DNA of 64,000 nt. It comes from Sphingomonas sp. HMP6 (GTDB lineage: Bacteria > Pseudomonadota > Alphaproteobacteria > Sphingomonadales > Sphingomonadaceae). Under the pieces are notes generated by a model that saw nothing but the letters and a program-made list of their open reading frames with translations, was not told the DNA's origin and searched no databases. This document shows positions 43,916-52,300 of the stretch, one piece after another. Each line of letters begins with the position of its first letter. The first letter of the stretch is position 1. The position numbers were made by a program, and so were the translations under genes. Location: the NCBI RefSeq assembly GCF_013374095.1, contig NZ_AP022672.1, positions 2,293,501-2,357,500 of the forward strand, in the 5' to 3' direction.

Positions 43916-44738
43916 CCGCGAAACGATGGCGCGCTTCCTCGACCAAGCCGTTCAGCCGGCGGCGCTCGCTCAAGGTTGCGCGCCACGGAAAAGCGGGATC
44001 CGCATCGGACGGTATAACGTTCAATGCGGCGGCTGGCACTGGCTCGAGCGGGGTCCAATGACTTTCGACTTCGAAAACGACCGCCAATCCCTCGTTCGCA
44101 ACGCCGATGATCCCGAGTTCGGCTGCAACGAAGAAGGGATGGCTGACGACGTCGGCAAGCGGCCGCAGCGCATTCGCGCGGGCATCTTTCTGCAGCGCGC
44201 AAATCAGCGTTTCGGGCAGCTTGTGCGCCTCGATGCGGATACGCGCTGTCTCTCCCAAGGTCGCGATGCAGCGCGGCTGATCGCAGAGTTCGATCCGCTC
44301 GGCGATCGCCACGCCACCCCGCACCCTGATCCTGGCACCGCCTTGGCCGAGGTCGCGCCGGGCCCGCCGGTCGAGATGGCCGGCAACTGGCGCGGTGCCG
44401 ATAGCGTCGCTGAGCGCGAGGGCCTTGCTCAAAGCATTACTCACGCCCGCCCAGGCAAGCCATTTGGCGAGGACGTCGGAGCCACTCACCAACCAAAGCA
44501 GTGGCAGCTGAGGTTCGGCCCCGGCAGCCTCGATCATGCGCCGCGCCCGCTCGACGGCGATGGTCGCCTCTATGGCCGCGGCGAGTTGTTCGAACGCGAG
44601 ACCGATCGACGTCGTCGTGGTATCGAATTCGATGCGTGCTCCCGTGATGGCGATGCCGAACCGCTCTTCGTCTCCATCGGCGGACCAAGCCCCTCGGTCC
44701 ACCATCGCCAGCATTTGATCGACCAGGTTGCGCATCAT
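43896..44738 (-). CDS. Hypothetical protein convergent with the E1 gene
   Basis: A 280-residue protein starting MMRNLVDQMLAMVDRGAWSA. It has a helical N-half (FEQLAAAIEATIAVERARRM), LLWLVSGSDVLAKWLAWAGV, a middle GGARIRVRGGVAIAERIELC and a tail LNGLVEEARHRFAATRDPR. GGAGG lies 11 bp before the ATG. The last 20 bp overlap the E1 gene's 3' end on the other strand. Not recognised; it shows no E2 catalytic Cys-context or JAB motif (HxH, D). Confidence 0.65.
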   Translation of the reverse strand: MMRNLVDQMLAMVDRGAWSADGDEERFGIAITGARIEFDTTTTSIGLAFEQLAAAIEATIAVERARRMIEAAGAEPQLPLLWLVSGSDVLAKWLAWAGVSNALSKALALSDAIGTAPVAGHLDRRARRDLGQGGARIRVRGGVAIAERIELCDQPRCIATLGETARIRIEAHKLPETLICALQKDARANALRPLADVVSHPFFVAAELGIIGVANEGLAVVFEVESHWTPLEPVPAAALNVIPSDADPAFPWRATLSERRRLNGLVEEARHRFAATRDPR

Positions 44739-44791
44739 TGCCTTGCCAGCCTCCAGACTCTGCCGCCCGAGAATCTAAACCTTATAACCCA

Positions 44792-44801
44792 CACGATCGT
44801 G
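44792..44801. promoter_or_regulatory. Palindrome sharing the ACGATCGT core with the Ubl-operon promoter
   Basis: CACGATCGTG is a perfect 10 bp palindrome lying in the 160 bp leader before the next small ORF. It shares its central eight bases with the palindrome at 41221-41230. A common regulator is possible, though eight bases can match by chance. Confidence 0.3.
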
Positions 44802-44898
44802 CTGAACATCCGCTGCCCAAAGTTTGGCAAGCGAATCATCCCGATTGCCCCGCGACTGACATCGCTGCCGTACATCGATCCCGTCCAGACGCTGATGC

Positions 44899-45099
44899 AT
44901 GGCATCGCCGCCCAACCCGTCGGGAAGACCCCCTGCTGCAAAAGCGGTCTCACGCGATGTCCGCCAGGTCGTCGACCATTTGCCTCGCTCGTTCGACGTG
45001 GGGGCCGACGAATCGACCTGGCTGCTCACGCTCCTCAGCGCAAACGAGCTGCGCTACATCTTCGAAGGAAAACACGATGACGACCAGCGTTCAAATTGA
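44899..45099 (+). CDS. Small hypothetical protein before the recombinase genes
   Basis: A 66-residue ORF, MASPPNPSGRPPAAKAVSRD, with a natural-looking helical continuation VRQVVDHLPRSFDVGADEST and WLLTLLSANELRYIFEGKHD. It overlaps the start of the downstream recombinase fragment (ATG 45077). No Shine-Dalgarno is strong. Family unknown. Confidence 0.45.
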   Translation: MASPPNPSGRPPAAKAVSRDVRQVVDHLPRSFDVGADESTWLLTLLSANELRYIFEGKHDDDQRSN

Positions 45100-45481
45100 G
45101 CGTGCCCTCGGCTATTTCCGGACGTCGAGCCAGACTCAGGCGAGCGAAGGCACCGGTGTCGACAAGCAGGAAGCCGATCTTCGCGATTATTACCGCGGCC
45201 AGAGTATCGATCTGGTCGCGATCTATCGTGACAGCGCCGTGGCTGGCACCACCGACAATCACACCGCTCTGCAAGCGCTGATAGAACACGCCATTCGTCC
45301 CGGCAGTGGCGTCACCGAGATCGGGGTCTGCAGCTTGTCCCGCCTGTCTCGCGACCCCGATCTGCTCGATGAGGTTCGCCGAACGCTCGAGCGAGCAAGC
45401 ATCCGCCTCGTCGCGATCTCCGAGGTCGCCGGGCAGGCGACAAGCAACATCCTTGTGCGCAGCACCGAGACGACGTTGTGA
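45077..45481 (+). CDS. Truncated serine recombinase (catalytic domain only)
   Basis: A 134-residue protein equivalent to the N-terminal resolvase domain. RALGYFRTSSQTQASEGTGV carries the catalytic Ser region, and IYRDSAVAGTTDNHTALQAL and RPGSGVTEIGVCSLSRLSRD align residue by residue with the large recombinase at 46124 (about 60% by eye). The protein ends (STETTL) where the recombinase would continue into its DNA-binding part, which is missing. It is therefore a partial duplicate. AAGGAAAA lies before ATG 45077. It may be non-functional, or act as a regulator or partner of the intact copy. Confidence 0.75.
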   Translation: MTTSVQIERALGYFRTSSQTQASEGTGVDKQEADLRDYYRGQSIDLVAIYRDSAVAGTTDNHTALQALIEHAIRPGSGVTEIGVCSLSRLSRDPDLLDEVRRTLERASIRLVAISEVAGQATSNILVRSTETTL

Positions 45482-46023
45482 ACCGCGCGGCCAAGGCGCT
45501 CACCGCGCGCGATCCGCTCATCTCGGCCCACGCAGTACGGTTTCTGCTGATGGCGGGCACTAGCGCCTCGACCTTTCTGGCGGGGTTTCGACAGCGCCAG
45601 GATGGGGAATTGCTCTATATGTGGCAGTCCGCATCAGGCTCGCTCGTCGCGCGTCAGGCGCGAATCCATAATGGCGCCGGTAGCTTCTTCAGCGACGCCG
45701 CGCGCGGCAGGCTCAAGCTGAGTTACAGAACACACGGGTATAGCTACAACGAAAACACCATTGTTCTGGGACCGAACGGCTACATGATCGTAACCGAGCT
45801 TAGCATAGTGGGGCAGAGTCTACCCGAAACCTTGCTCACCGCGTTGCCAGGACGGTTACTCCGCGACGTGGTCGGCTACCACAAAATCCCGGCCTTTTTC
45901 ACGTCGAAATACACCACCATAATAGAAGCCGAGAAGAGCAATTTCCCTAGCAATGGCTCGCTCAACTTGTTCCTCGCCATGAAATGGCACCCCCTGTCGC
46001 GCGTGCTGCCGCATTTGCGGTAA
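45478..46023 (+). CDS. Hypothetical protein between the two recombinase genes
   Basis: A 181-residue ORF starting at GTG 45478, overlapping the stop of the truncated recombinase by 4 bp (GTGA). It contains MWQSASGSLVARQARIHNGA, SYRTHGYSYNENTIVLGPNG and AFFTSKYTTIIEAEKSNFPS. Its composition is less Arg-rich than surrounding genes. No family recognised. It may be coupled to the truncated recombinase. Confidence 0.5.
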   Translation: MNRAAKALTARDPLISAHAVRFLLMAGTSASTFLAGFRQRQDGELLYMWQSASGSLVARQARIHNGAGSFFSDAARGRLKLSYRTHGYSYNENTIVLGPNGYMIVTELSIVGQSLPETLLTALPGRLLRDVVGYHKIPAFFTSKYTTIIEAEKSNFPSNGSLNLFLAMKWHPLSRVLPHLR

Positions 46024-46123
46024 AGCCGGAAGTACCGCAAGCGCCGCTCGACTTCGCCACGATATCGGTTCGAATCTGGCTGCATGAACCTGTGGCTCAC
46101 TATTATCATGAAAGGTTGGCACA

Positions 46124-47755
46124 ATGGCCGGCAAACGTCCTCAGCGAGCTCTCGGCTATGTTCGGGTTTCGACCCAACGCCAGGCCGATGGCGGGATCAG
46201 CCTCGCTAACCAGGAGCAAAAGCTCGGCGAGCATTATCGCCGTCTTGGCGTCGAGCTGGTCGACATCTATCGCGACGCCGGGCTGTCGGGAACGACCGAC
46301 AATCGCCCCGGCCTTCAGGCATTGTTCGAACATGCATTGCGACCCGGCAGCGGCATCACCGAGATTGGCATCTACACATTCTCGCGGCTGTTCCGGGACC
46401 ATTATCTGCTGGAGCATCATCGGCGGCGGCTGAAACGCGCGGGCGTGCGCATCGTCGCGATCACACAGGAGGTCGGGCATGACGCCGAAGGCGATCTCGT
46501 CCGTGGCGTGTTATCGAGCTTCGACGAGTATCAGTCGCGCCAGACCGCCAAGTTCACGCTCGACACCATGATGCGCAACGCGGAAGCGGGGTATTGGAAC
46601 GGCGCCGTCCCGCCATTCGGCTATGTCAGCGAGATAGTGGAGATGCGCGGACCCAAGGCCAAGAAGCGGTTGGCGATCGAACCCTCCGAAGCGCTCATGG
46701 TGCAGCAGATCTACCGGATGAAGCGGATCGGGGTCGGCAAAGGCCCGATGGGCTATAAAAAGATCGTCTGCCACCTCAACGCGACGGGCGCGACCCTGCG
46801 CGGGCGCAAGTGGCACGTCTCCAACGTTCGCGACATCCTCACTCGCTCGACTTATCGCGGTATCCACCTCTACGGCGTCCATGATATCCGCAACGGCGTC
46901 AAACGATCCGAGGAGGAATGGCAGAAGGTCGCCGTGCCGGTCATCGTGCCCGAAGCGGAGTGGCTCGAGATCCAGGCTGGCATCGTCCGCAATTCCCGGC
47001 ACGTCACCCCGCCCACCTTCGTATCCGGACCAACGATGCTCGCGGGCATCGCCAAATGCGGACATCCCGAATGCGGTCACGCCCTTACGATCGCCACCGG
47101 CAAGGGTGGTCGCTACCGCTATTATCGCTGTTCACGGCGCCTGCGCCGCGGCGAGACCGTCTGTCCTGGCATCAGCATGCGCGATCACGCGCTCGAGACG
47201 ATCGTGATCGATGCGATGGCCGACCGCCTGTTTCGCCCCGACCGCCTTCGTGCACTCCTCGCCAATCTGCTGGACGATAGTTCAACGGCGGTTCGCGAGC
47301 GTCAAGCGCATCTGAAAGCGCTTCGTACCGAGCGGACCAGAGCCGAGGGTGCGATCCACAACATGTTCGATTTTATCGAGCAGAATAAAGTCAGTGTGCA
47401 CGATGAAGATTTTAGCGCACGGCTCGCCAACCAGCGGGTACGCCGCGCCGATCTCGAGCAAGAAATCCAGTTGGTCGAGCGCCAGCTTTCCACAGCGGAC
47501 AGGCACGTTACACCCGAGGCGATCGACAGACTGGGAGAGATGCTCCTTACAAAATTGCGTTCGGAAGACAGGAGCGTTCGTCAGGGTTATGCGCGGCGGT
47601 TTATCGGAAAGGTAGTCGTCACGCCGACCACGATCACCATTACCGGACCCATCAAACCCCTAGAATTCGCCGCCAACTACGATGCCGAAAAGAGAGCACC
47701 AATGGTGCCCTCTCTTGATCGGGAGTGGTGCCGCTTACAGGACTCGAACCTGTGA
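46124..47755 (+). CDS. Large serine recombinase (site-specific integrase)
   Basis: A 543-residue integrase. Resolvase domain (1-150) with LGYVRVSTQRQADGG including the catalytic Ser, IYRDAGLSGTTDNRPGLQAL and GIYTFSRLFRDHYLL; recombinase domain near 165-275 (AGYWNGAVPPFGYVSEIVEM). A zinc-ribbon region near 315-360 has CGHPECGHALTI and YYRCSRRLRRGETVCPG. A coiled-coil follows (residues 375-450). GAAAGG precedes ATG 46124. The final eight codons (RLQDSNL stop) lie inside the tRNA-Thr gene in antisense, so the C-terminus is completed by the attachment site. It presumably integrated the island. Confidence 0.92.
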   Translation: MAGKRPQRALGYVRVSTQRQADGGISLANQEQKLGEHYRRLGVELVDIYRDAGLSGTTDNRPGLQALFEHALRPGSGITEIGIYTFSRLFRDHYLLEHHRRRLKRAGVRIVAITQEVGHDAEGDLVRGVLSSFDEYQSRQTAKFTLDTMMRNAEAGYWNGAVPPFGYVSEIVEMRGPKAKKRLAIEPSEALMVQQIYRMKRIGVGKGPMGYKKIVCHLNATGATLRGRKWHVSNVRDILTRSTYRGIHLYGVHDIRNGVKRSEEEWQKVAVPVIVPEAEWLEIQAGIVRNSRHVTPPTFVSGPTMLAGIAKCGHPECGHALTIATGKGGRYRYYRCSRRLRRGETVCPGISMRDHALETIVIDAMADRLFRPDRLRALLANLLDDSSTAVRERQAHLKALRTERTRAEGAIHNMFDFIEQNKVSVHDEDFSARLANQRVRRADLEQEIQLVERQLSTADRHVTPEAIDRLGEMLLTKLRSEDRSVRQGYARRFIGKVVVTPTTITITGPIKPLEFAANYDAEKRAPMVPSLDREWCRLQDSNL

Positions 47756-47801
47756 CCCCCGCATTACGAATGCGATGCTCTACCAACTGAGCTAAAGCGG
47801 C
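47726..47801 (-). tRNA. tRNA-Thr, anticodon CGT; island insertion point
   Basis: On the minus strand: acceptor GCCGCTT, D-arm AGCTCAGTTGGTAGAGC, anticodon loop TTCGTAA (anticodon CGT for ACG), T-arm ACAGGTTCGAGTCCTGT, and encoded CCA at 47726-47728; 76 nt. The plus-strand recombinase gene ends inside it. The tRNA is intact, as expected when an element carries the 3' part of the tRNA in its att site. I found no second copy of its 3' end near the left side of the island. Confidence 0.95.
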
Positions 47802-48000
47802 GTCGGCCACGTCCTTGCCGGACGTTGGCGAGCGCGGGCGTTATCAGGTCGTGTCGGGGCTGACAAGCGCGGACGAGCCCTATTCGCCCGACGCGGCGAA
47901 AGCGTTGCCGGTTTACCCGGTGTTTACCACGGCGTGTGCACAACGGTGGCGTGACGGCGGCCCGCATCGGGTTCGGCCGAGCGAAGTAGGGCGTTTGCGC

Positions 48001-49320
48001 ATGGACAGTGTTCGCGGATTCGAAAGCGATTGGAGCGATCTGGACGAGAGCGCGTCCGTGCCCGCAGAGGAGGGCGAGGTTGCCGATACGCAGATCGAAG
48101 TCGGCACCGACGAACGCCGGATGCACGTGCGCGCCTATAATCACTGGGTTTCCTTGCTTGGCGGCCGCGCTTATCCCTCGATCGCCGACCTTCATCCCGC
48201 CAATATCGCCGATTTCGGGCCGCACAGCGTCCTGCTCGATTTTTCCGCAGGCATCGAAAATCCCGCGATCGCCTATCTCGGCAAGGCATTGCGCGAGGAA
48301 TGCAGCCTCGATTCGGCGACGACGCACATCGCGCAAGTGCCGAGTCGATCGTTGTTGTCGCGCCTGACCGACCATTATCTGCAGATCATCGCCAATCGCG
48401 CCCCGATCGGGTTCGAGGCCGAATTTGTCAGCACGCGTGGCTACAACACGATGTATCGCGGCATTTTGATGCCGTTTTCGTCGGACGAGGATTCGATCGA
48501 TTTCATCTATGGCGTGATCAACTGGAAGGAATTGCTCGACGCTGAGGCGCAGGCCAAGCTCGACGCCGAAGTCGCCGCCGCGGTGCGCAGCGCGCCACCG
48601 TCGGTCGCCACCGCGCCGGTATGGGCCGATGGGCCAAGCGCCGGGTTCGATTCGGGCGGTGCCGACGCCGGAGACCAGAATGCGCAGGACGATGGAGACT
48701 CCGTGTCGGACAAAGAGTCGTCAGTTGCCGCCGGTGGCAGTTTGCACGACCAGCTGACCCGCGCGCAGCAGTCTGCCGCCGCTGTTCGCGCCGCCGACAC
48801 GCGCACGCGCACCACGTTGTACCGTGCGCTCAGCATCGCGCACACGTTCGCCGCCGCCGCCGATGCCGATCCGGTCGCCTATGAGACACTGCTCGACATG
48901 GCGGGAATCGCGGTACAGGCGCGTGCGCCGATGACGCCGATCGTCAAGCTCGTGTTCGGCGTCGAGCACGACAAGACGCGGCTGACCGAATATGCCGCCG
49001 TGCTGTCCTACGCGCGCCGGATGGGCATTGCCGCAGGCACGCTGCGCGGTTTCCTCGACACGTTCGAGGGTGGGGTCAAGGGCGTCGTCAAGGCCGAACG
49101 GGCCGCGCGCGCGCCGGTCGCAAAGGCCAAGCCTGACCCTGCGACCATGCTAGCGGAGCGCCCGACGCTGGCCAGCATCGCGCTGGAAACCACGTCGGGC
49201 GATGGCGACTATGTCGTGCTGCTCGCGCGCGTGCGCGACGGCGAGACGCTCGATATCGTCGCGTCGATGGCGGGGGACAATGCGCTGACCGAACGCGCGA
49301 TGCGATCGGCGACCGCCTGA
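48001..49320 (+). CDS. PAS-domain protein (PAS_5-like)
   Basis: A 439-residue protein starting MDSVRGFESDWSDLDESASV. Residues ~35-180 form a PAS-like sensor domain (YNHWVSLLGGRAYPSIADLH, FGPHSVLLDFSAGIENPAIA, RGYNTMYRGILMPFSSD), matching the PAS_5 group common in alphaproteobacteria. An acidic linker follows, then a helical domain with QLTRAQQSAAAVRAADTRTR. No kinase or output domain is seen. It is immediately upstream of gdh2 in the same direction (gap 71 bp) and 200 bp from tRNA-Thr. Start ATG 48001 excludes an upstream extension to 47815. Confidence 0.8.
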   Translation: MDSVRGFESDWSDLDESASVPAEEGEVADTQIEVGTDERRMHVRAYNHWVSLLGGRAYPSIADLHPANIADFGPHSVLLDFSAGIENPAIAYLGKALREECSLDSATTHIAQVPSRSLLSRLTDHYLQIIANRAPIGFEAEFVSTRGYNTMYRGILMPFSSDEDSIDFIYGVINWKELLDAEAQAKLDAEVAAAVRSAPPSVATAPVWADGPSAGFDSGGADAGDQNAQDDGDSVSDKESSVAAGGSLHDQLTRAQQSAAAVRAADTRTRTTLYRALSIAHTFAAAADADPVAYETLLDMAGIAVQARAPMTPIVKLVFGVEHDKTRLTEYAAVLSYARRMGIAAGTLRGFLDTFEGGVKGVVKAERAARAPVAKAKPDPATMLAERPTLASIALETTSGDGDYVVLLARVRDGETLDIVASMAGDNALTERAMRSATA

Positions 49321-49391
49321 ATCGTCTCCCGCTGCATGTTGCAGCGCCACAAGTCTTGAGGTCGTGAAGCGTCCGGCGCATAGGGTGCGGC

Positions 49392-52300
49392 ATGGCTAAA
49401 ACCACGCTGAAATCGTTGTCGGATGCGCTCGCCGCCCGGCTGACCAAAGGTGCGCTTCCGGGCGAATTGCAGGGGTTCGGCAAGGCCGAGCGGGGCGAGG
49501 CGGCCGCCTTTGTCGCCGCCACCGCCGAACATCGCACCGCGGCCAGCGCGACGATCGCGCTCGAGGCGCTGTCGGGCGCCGACCCGCGCCGCCGGATGCG
49601 GCTGGCGATCGTCAATGACGATATGCCGTTCCTGGTCGATTCGATCGCGGCGACGATCGGCAGTTTCGACATCGCAATCGACCGGATTATCCATCCCGTT
49701 GTGCGGGTTACGCGCGATGCCGATGGCGCGCTGACCAGCGTGGGTGATGACGGTGCGGCCGAGTCGATGATTTATATCGAGTTGGAGCGGGCCGATGCGC
49801 GGGAGCGGCGCGATCTGGTTGCCGCATTGGAACATAACCTCGCCGATGTTCGAATCGCGGTGCAGGATTGGCGCGCTTTGCAGGATGCGATGGCGGCCGA
49901 TATCGCGACGCTGCCGACGGGCGAGGGCGCGGCGCTGCTCGCGTGGCTGCTCGACAAGAATTTCACGCTGCTGGGGCATGAGGGGTGGCACGGCGGGACT
50001 GCGACGACGCTCGGCATCGCGCGCAACCCGCACCCCGTGCCGTTGCTGGCCGAAGCGTCGCGGGCGCTGGCGATGCGCTGGTTCAGCGATGGGGGGGCGG
50101 CACCGCTGCTGCTCAAATCGAATTTGATCTCGGGCGTCCACCGCCACGTGCCGCTCGATCTTGCGGTGGTGCCGGTGCGCGACAAGGGTAAGGTGACCGG
50201 CCTGTCGATTCATGCCGGGCTGTGGACCAGCGCCGCGCTCAACGCCGCGCCGCAAGATGTACCCGTATTGCGCGCGCACCTGGCCGCGCTGCAAAAGAAG
50301 TTCGGCTTCGATCCCGCGAGCCATACCGGCAAGGCGCTGACGCATGCGCTGGCGGCGCTGCCGCACGATCTGATCACCGCTTTTACGCCCGAAGCGCTGG
50401 AAGACGTCGCGCTGACCGCGATGTCGCTGGCGGATCGTCCGCGCCCCAAGCTGGTGCTCGTGCGCAGCGTGCTCGGGCGGCATCTGTTCGCCTTCGTGTG
50501 GTTGCCGCGCGACGATCTCACCACCGCGCGCCGCATCGCGATCGGCGAGATGCTGGCCGGGGCGGCGAGGGCACACTTGCTCAACTGGGCGGTGGCAATG
50601 GATGGGGTCACGGCGTTGATCCGCTTCACGCTCGACATTCGCGGCGAGGGCACGATGCCCGATACCGCCACGCTCGATGCCGCCATCGCGCGGATGGTGC
50701 GGGGCTGGGTGCCGGCGGTCGAGGCGGCGCTGGGCGAGCTGCTCGATCCGGCACGCGCGACGCGGCTCGCGCTGAAGCACGCGGCGAGCTTTCCGCAAGG
50801 CTATCGCGCCGCCAATAGCGCCGAGGAAGCGGCGCGCGACATCGATCGTCTCGCGCGGCTCGAAACGCCCGAGGATCGCTCGGTTCGGCTCTACCGGGGC
50901 GATGCGGGTGCGGCGCGGCTCAAAATCTATCGGCTCGGCGGGGCATTGCCCTTGTCGGATGCGGTTCCGGTGCTGGAGAATTTCGGATTCCGCGTGATCG
51001 AGGAAGTACCGACCGCGCTGACCGACGATCAACACGGCTTCGTCCACGATTTTCTGGTCGATATCGGCAGCGTGCCGAGCCATCCGACCGTGCTCGAAGA
51101 CGCGGTCAAGGCGGTGCTGGAGGGCAAGGCCGAGAATGACGCGTTCAACCGGCTGATCGTCGATGCCGCCCTTGCGCCGTCATCGGTACTGCTGTTCCGC
51201 GCGTGGTTCCGCTATCTGCGGCAGGCCGGATCGACCTACAGCCTGGTCACCGTGGTCGATGCGCTGCGCCGCGCGCCGAAGGTCGCTGCCGCGCTGATCG
51301 ACCGTTTCACCGCCGCGCACGATCCGGCGCGCAAGCGCAAGGGGGTTGAAGCCGCCGATGCCGCGATCGACGCGGGGCTCGACGCCGTTTCCGCGATCGA
51401 TGACGACCGCATCCTGCGCGCGATCCGATCGGTGATCGCGGCGACGCTGCGGACCAATGCTTTCGCCCCCGCCGGACAAACGGCGCTGGCGTTCAAGCTC
51501 GATAGCCATCTGGTCCCAGGACTTCCGGCACCGGTGCCGTGGCGCGAGATCTGGGTCTATTCGGCGCGGATCGAGGGTATTCATTTGCGCGCCGGGCCGG
51601 TCGCGCGCGGTGGCTTGCGCTGGTCCGACCGGCGCGACGATTTCCGCACCGAGATCCTCGGGCTGATGAAGGCGCAGCGCGTCAAGAACGCGGTGATCGT
51701 GCCGACCGGCGCCAAGGGCGGCTTCTATCCCAAGCAATTGCCGCCGCCGTCCAACCGCGACGCGTGGCTGACCGAGGGCACCGAAAGCTACCGCGATTTC
51801 ATCCGCTCCCTTCTCTCGATCACCGATAATATCGTGGAGGGCGCGGTGGTGCATCCCGAGGGCGTCGTGATTCATGACGGCGAGGACCCCTATTTCGTGG
51901 TCGCCGCCGACAAGGGCACCGCGACCTTCTCCGATGTCGCCAATGCGATCGCACTCGAACGCGGCTTCTGGCTGGGCGACGCCTTCGCCAGCGGCGGGTC
52001 GGTCGGCTATGATCACAAGGCGATGGGCATCACCGCAAAAGGTGCATGGCTCAGCGTGCAACGCCATTTCGCCGAGCGCGGGGTCGATGTGCAGACGCAG
52101 CCGATCCGCGTGGTTGGATGCGGCGACATGTCGGGCGACGTGTTCGGCAACGGGATGCTCTTGTCGAAGACGCTCAAGATCGTCGCGGCGTTCGACCATC
52201 GCCATATCTTCCTCGATCCAGACCCCGATCCGGCGGCAAGCTGGGAGGAGCGCAACCGCATGTTCGCGCTGCCGCGCTCATCCTGGGCGGACTATGATGC

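Noticed and set aside
43830..45080. A 416-codon plus-strand frame across the hypothetical gene at 43896.
   Set aside because: It is antisense to a gene with a good Shine-Dalgarno and natural composition, and its own product is low-complexity.
47732..47755. The C-terminal RLQDSNL of the recombinase as a real functional motif.
   Set aside because: This string is what results when any frame reads antisense through a tRNA T-arm; it reflects the att site rather than selection.
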